From positions 1-40,530 of the forward strand of contig JAAVYA010000033.1 in assembly GCA_022790855.1 (NCBI GenBank): DNA of 40,530 bases, read 5' to 3'. The notes below the pieces were generated by a model. It did no database searches. It saw nothing but the letters and a program-made list of their open reading frames with translations, and was not told where the DNA came from. This DNA is from Lachnospiraceae bacterium. GTDB lineage: Bacteria; Bacillota; Clostridia; Lachnospirales; Lachnospiraceae. Positions 37,010 through 40,530 of the stretch are shown piece after piece. The position numbers and the translations under genes are program-made. The stretch's first letter is position 1, and every line of letters begins with the position of its first letter.

Positions 37010-39127
37010 TTGGCTGGAAGAGAATATCCATTAGAGAGAACCAGAAACATCGGTATTATGGCTCATATTGATGCTGGTAAGACCACATTGACTGAGCGTA
37101 TTCTGTATTATACCGGCGTTAATTATAAGATTGGCGATACTCATGAAGGAACTGCTACCATGGACTGGATGGAACAGGAGCAGGAAAGAGGAATTACCAT
37201 TACTTCAGCCGCTACAACCTGTCACTGGACGCAGCAGGAGAACTGCAAGCCCAAGCCGGGTGCATTGGAGCATCGTATCAATATTATTGATACTCCGGGA
37301 CACGTTGACTTTACGGTTGAGGTAGAACGTTCCCTTCGCGTATTGGACGGCGCCGTAGGCGTTTTCTGTGCAAAGGGCGGAGTGGAGCCGCAGTCTGAGA
37401 ACGTATGGCGTCAGGCTGACACCTATAATGTACCAAGAATGGCATTTATTAACAAAATGGACATCATGGGCGCTGATTTCTACAAAGCAGTAGACCAGAT
37501 TCGGGACCGTCTTGGCAAAAATGCAATTATTTTGCAGCTGCCTATCGGCAAGGAAGATGAATTCAAGGGAATTATCGACTTGTTCGAGATGAAGGCATAT
37601 ATTTACAATGACGATAAAGGCGACGACATTTCCATTACAGATATTCCAGATAACATGAAGGATGACGCAGAGCTTTACCGTTCTGAACTGGTAGAAAAAA
37701 TCTGTGAGCTGGATGATGATTTAATGCTGGAGTATCTGGAAGGAGAAGAACCTTCCGAAGAGGCAATGAAAGCGGCGCTGAGAAAAGGAACCTGCGAATG
37801 TACGGCAATTCCGGTTTGCTGCGGTTCTGCTTATCGGAATAAAGGCGTTCAGAAGCTTTTGGATGCAATTTTACAATATATGCCTGCGCCGACAGATATT
37901 CCTGCTATTAAAGGTGTAGATTTGGAGGGCAATGAAATTGAACGTCATTCATCTGACGATGAGCCTTTCTCCGCATTGGCATTTAAGATTATGACTGACC
38001 CGTTTGTTGGAAAACTGGCATTTTTCCGTGTGTATTCCGGTACAATGAAGTCAGGTTCTTATGTTTTGAATGCTACAAAAGATAAAAAAGAGCGTGTTGG
38101 CCGTATTCTTCAGATGCATGCCAATAAGCGGGAAGAGTTGGATAAAGTTTACTCCGGTGACATCGCGGCAGCAGTAGGCTTTAAGCTTACAACTACTGGT
38201 GATACGATCTGTGATGAGCAGCATCCGGTTATTCTGGAATCTATGGAGTTTCCGGAGCCGGTTATTGAGTTGGCAATCGAGCCTAAGACCAAAGCAGGTC
38301 AAGGAAAGATGGGCGAAGCTCTTGCAAAACTGGCAGAAGAAGATCCTACCTTCCGAGCCCACACCAATCAGGAAACAGGTCAGACGATTATTGCAGGTAT
38401 GGGTGAGCTTCATCTGGAGATTATTGTTGACCGTCTCCTTCGGGAGTTTAAGGTGGAAGCGAATGTAGGCGCTCCACAGGTTGCTTATAAAGAGACCATT
38501 ACAAAGGCGGTTGACGTAGACAGCAAGTATGCAAAACAGTCCGGTGGACGTGGTCAGTATGGCCACTGTAAGGTGAAATTCGAGCCCATGGATGCCAACG
38601 GAGAAGAGCTGTTCAAGTTCGAATCTACCGTTGTGGGCGGTGCGATTCCCAAGGAATATATTCCGGCAGTTGGAGAAGGTATCGAAGAGGCAACCAGGGC
38701 CGGTATTCTGGCAGGCTTCCCGGTAGTGGGTATTCACGCCAACGTATACGATGGCTCTTACCACGAAGTTGACTCCAGCGAAATGGCATTCCATATTGCA
38801 GGTTCTCTGGCATTTAAGGATGCTATGTCCAAGGCAGATCCGATTCTGTTAGAGCCGATTATGAAGGTAGAAGTAACCATGCCGGAGGAATATATGGGCG
38901 ATGTTATCGGCGATATCAATTCCCGTCGCGGACGTATCGAAGGCATGGATGATCTGGGCGGAGGAAAAATCGTTCGTGGATATGTTCCTTTGGCAGAGAT
39001 GTTCGGTTATTCCACAGATCTGCGGTCCAGAACACAAGGACGTGGTAATTATTCTATGTTCTTTGAAAAATACGAGCCGGTGCCCAAATCTGTTCAGGAA
39101 AAAGTTATTTCTGCAAAAGGTAAGTAA
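37010..39127 (+). CDS. fusA: Elongation factor G
   Basis: The 705-residue translational GTPase drives translocation. It has the P-loop AHIDAGKTT, the DTPGH switch and NKMD. It appears to use a TTG start ([13 protein letters not shown]), eight nt after AGGAGG; a later ATG at the P-loop would cut the conserved N-terminus. Order rpsL-rpsG-fusA-tuf is the classic str operon. Confidence 0.97.
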   Translation: MAGREYPLERTRNIGIMAHIDAGKTTLTERILYYTGVNYKIGDTHEGTATMDWMEQEQERGITITSAATTCHWTQQENCKPKPGALEHRINIIDTPGHVDFTVEVERSLRVLDGAVGVFCAKGGVEPQSENVWRQADTYNVPRMAFINKMDIMGADFYKAVDQIRDRLGKNAIILQLPIGKEDEFKGIIDLFEMKAYIYNDDKGDDISITDIPDNMKDDAELYRSELVEKICELDDDLMLEYLEGEEPSEEAMKAALRKGTCECTAIPVCCGSAYRNKGVQKLLDAILQYMPAPTDIPAIKGVDLEGNEIERHSSDDEPFSALAFKIMTDPFVGKLAFFRVYSGTMKSGSYVLNATKDKKERVGRILQMHANKREELDKVYSGDIAAAVGFKLTTTGDTICDEQHPVILESMEFPEPVIELAIEPKTKAGQGKMGEALAKLAEEDPTFRAHTNQETGQTIIAGMGELHLEIIVDRLLREFKVEANVGAPQVAYKETITKAVDVDSKYAKQSGGRGQYGHCKVKFEPMDANGEELFKFESTVVGGAIPKEYIPAVGEGIEEATRAGILAGFPVVGIHANVYDGSYHEVDSSEMAFHIAGSLAFKDAMSKADPILLEPIMKVEVTMPEEYMGDVIGDINSRRGRIEGMDDLGGGKIVRGYVPLAEMFGYSTDLRSRTQGRGNYSMFFEKYEPVPKSVQEKVISAKGK

Positions 39128-39133
39128 AAATAC

Positions 39134-39162
39134 TTGAAAAATCAACGATTATTTAATATAAT
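39134..39162 (+). promoter_or_regulatory. Internal promoter before tuf
   Basis: TTGAAA (39134-39139), a 17-bp spacer and perfect TATAAT (39157-39162), in the 96-nt gap between fusA and tuf. It lets tuf be made in excess of EF-G. A GC-rich element (ACGCCGGTCGCGGCGT, 39183-39198) sits in the tuf leader. Confidence 0.75.
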
Positions 39163-39223
39163 CAGTAATAGCGAAGCAATAAAAACGCCGGTCGCGGCGT
39201 GATATTAAGGAGGACGTTATAAA

Positions 39224-40411
39224 ATGGCTAAAGCTAAATTTGAAAGATCCAAACCACATTGTAATATCGGCACCATTGGCCACGTTGACCATGGTAAAAC
39301 TACACTGACAGCAGCAATCACAAAGGTGCTTTCTGAGAGAGTTGCTGGTAACGTTGCTACAGATTTTGATAACATTGATAAGGCTCCGGAAGAGAGAGAA
39401 AGAGGTATTACCATTTCTACCGCTCACGTTGAGTATGAGACCGAGAAGAGACACTATGCACACGTTGATTGCCCAGGCCATGCGGACTATGTAAAGAACA
39501 TGATCACTGGTGCTGCTCAGATGGACGGCGCTATCCTGGTTGTTGCTGCAACTGACGGTGTTATGGCTCAGACCAAGGAGCATATCCTTCTGTCCCGTCA
39601 GGTAGGCGTTCCTTACATCATCGTGTTCATGAACAAATGCGATATGGTTGATGATGAAGAGCTGTTGGAGCTGGTTGAGATGGAAATCACAGAGCAGTTG
39701 GAAGAGTATGAATTCACAGACTGCCCCATCATCAAAGGTTCCGCTTTGAAAGCTCTGGAAGATCCCAGTTCTGAATGGGGCGACAAGATCATGGAGCTGA
39801 TGGCTGCAGTAGATGAGAACATTCCGGATCCCCAGCGTGCAACAGATCAGCCGTTCCTGATGCCTGTCGAGGACGTATTTACCATTACCGGACGTGGTAC
39901 AGTTGCTACCGGTAGAGTAGAGCGTGGTGTTCTTCATGTAAATGAGGAAGTAGAAATCGTTGGTATTAAAGAAGAGACACGTAAGACAGTTGTAACTGGT
40001 ATCGAAATGTTCCGTAAGCTGTTGGATGAAGGACAGGCTGGTGACAACATCGGCGCATTGCTTCGTGGTGTTCAGAGATCTGAAATCGAAAGAGGACAGG
40101 TTCTGGCTAAACCCGGCAGCGTAACTTGCCATACTAAATTTACCGCTCAGGTATACGTTCTGACCAAAGACGAAGGTGGACGTCATACACCTTTCTTCAA
40201 TAACTACAGACCGCAGTTCTATTTCAGAACAACGGACGTAACTGGTGTCTGCAACTTGCCGGAAGGTACAGAAATGTGCATGCCTGGCGATAACGTAGAG
40301 ATGACCATCGAGTTGATTCATCCTATCGCTATGGAGCAGGGTCTTACTTTCGCTATTCGTGAGGGTGGCAGAACTGTTGGTTCTGGTCGTGTTGCGACAA
40401 TCATCGAGTAA
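39224..40411 (+). CDS. tuf: Elongation factor Tu
   Basis: The 395-residue GTPase delivers aminoacyl-tRNA. It carries [14 protein letters not shown] and NKCD. The start follows AAGGAGGACG. Full length, followed by a strong terminator. Confidence 0.98.
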   Translation: MAKAKFERSKPHCNIGTIGHVDHGKTTLTAAITKVLSERVAGNVATDFDNIDKAPEERERGITISTAHVEYETEKRHYAHVDCPGHADYVKNMITGAAQMDGAILVVAATDGVMAQTKEHILLSRQVGVPYIIVFMNKCDMVDDEELLELVEMEITEQLEEYEFTDCPIIKGSALKALEDPSSEWGDKIMELMAAVDENIPDPQRATDQPFLMPVEDVFTITGRGTVATGRVERGVLHVNEEVEIVGIKEETRKTVVTGIEMFRKLLDEGQAGDNIGALLRGVQRSEIERGQVLAKPGSVTCHTKFTAQVYVLTKDEGGRHTPFFNNYRPQFYFRTTDVTGVCNLPEGTEMCMPGDNVEMTIELIHPIAMEQGLTFAIREGGRTVGSGRVATIIE

Positions 40412-40432
40412 TTATATTTATTCAGTAAAATC

Positions 40433-40465
40433 AAGGCTTTCGGGGATTTCTCCGAAAGCCTTTTT
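40433..40465 (+). terminator. Intrinsic terminator after tuf
   Basis: AGGCTTTCGG (40434-40443) pairs with CCGAAAGCCT (40452-40461), followed by Ts to 40465. It closes the str operon. Confidence 0.92.
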
Positions 40466-40475
40466 ACGTGGAAAA

Positions 40476-40517
40476 CCACTTTAGGGAACTAAAGTGGCTA
40501 CAAAATGGCTACGATAT
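40476..40517. repeat. 9-bp inverted repeat and TGGCTAC direct repeat near the window end
   Basis: CCACTTTAG (40476-40484) and CTAAAGTGG (40489-40497) form a perfect hairpin with loop GGAA. TGGCTAC occurs at about 40495-40501 and again 11 nt later. No T-run follows. It might be the edge of an element beyond the window; nothing more can be said. Confidence 0.4.
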
Positions 40518-40530
40518 TTTATTCTTGTTC

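Noticed and set aside
37010..37060. Start of fusA at the later ATG before the P-loop
   Set aside because: It would remove the conserved [14 protein letters not shown] segment; the TTG at 37010 has a well-placed AGGAGG.

Overview
The window looks like a chromosomal segment from a moderately low-GC Firmicute of the class Clostridia, most likely a gut Lachnospiraceae. Reasons: strong AGGAGG ribosome-binding sites, consensus SigA promoters, a zinc-ribbon L33, a Firmicutes-type L10 leader, and the style of the ribosomal and RNA polymerase genes. This placement is inference from gene content. No rRNA, tRNA or CRISPR array was seen.

Layout. (1) 1-756: a possibly structured RNA leader, a 28-bp near-palindrome with the geometry of a dif site, and a minimal tyrosine recombinase. 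(2) 809-9941: a compact operon with its own SigA promoter that encodes a CMP-legionaminic acid pathway by the GDP-sugar route (ptmE, legH, legI, legG, legF, legB, legC) plus two glycosyltransferases of uncommon families (GT-D/DUF1792 and CgeB-like). (3) 9965-11680: an adenine methyltransferase fused to a specificity domain that appears to have lost its middle. (4) 11750-13039, minus strand: a FliD-like flagellar cap protein with a SigD-like promoter, which suggests the legionaminic acid decorates flagella. (5) 13160-16726: rpmG-secE-nusG-rplK-rplA, then rplJ-rplL behind a consensus promoter and an L10 leader with attenuator. (6) 16853-25328: a carbohydrate/C1 module between rplL and rpoB. It holds a methyltransferase-like UroD-family gene, an AraC regulator, a large LacI-solute-binding-protein fusion regulator, and an L-fucose operon (isomerase, mutarotase, RhaB-family kinase). 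(7) 25355-33246: rpoB-rpoC. (8) 33273-35507, minus strand: a GH5-CBM2 lipoprotein cellulase and a small membrane protein. (9) 35675-40465: the str operon rpsL-rpsG-fusA-tuf, with an extra promoter before tuf.

How it fits together. The window is a highly expressed translation/transcription core into which accessory modules are set. The usual rplL-rpoB junction is split by about 8.7 kb of fucose and regulatory genes, and the rpoC-rpsL junction by a cellulase and a membrane protein on the other strand. The legionaminic acid operon would make an activated nonulosonic acid, and the two glycosyltransferases are candidates to attach it to a surface protein. The fucose enzymes would convert fucose to fuculose-1-phosphate. 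Transport, aldolase and flagellin genes are not in the window.

The least ordinary items are the LacI-SBP fusion regulator at the fucose operon, the recombinase with its dif-geometry site beside a surface-glycan operon, and the internally deleted methylase-specificity fusion.
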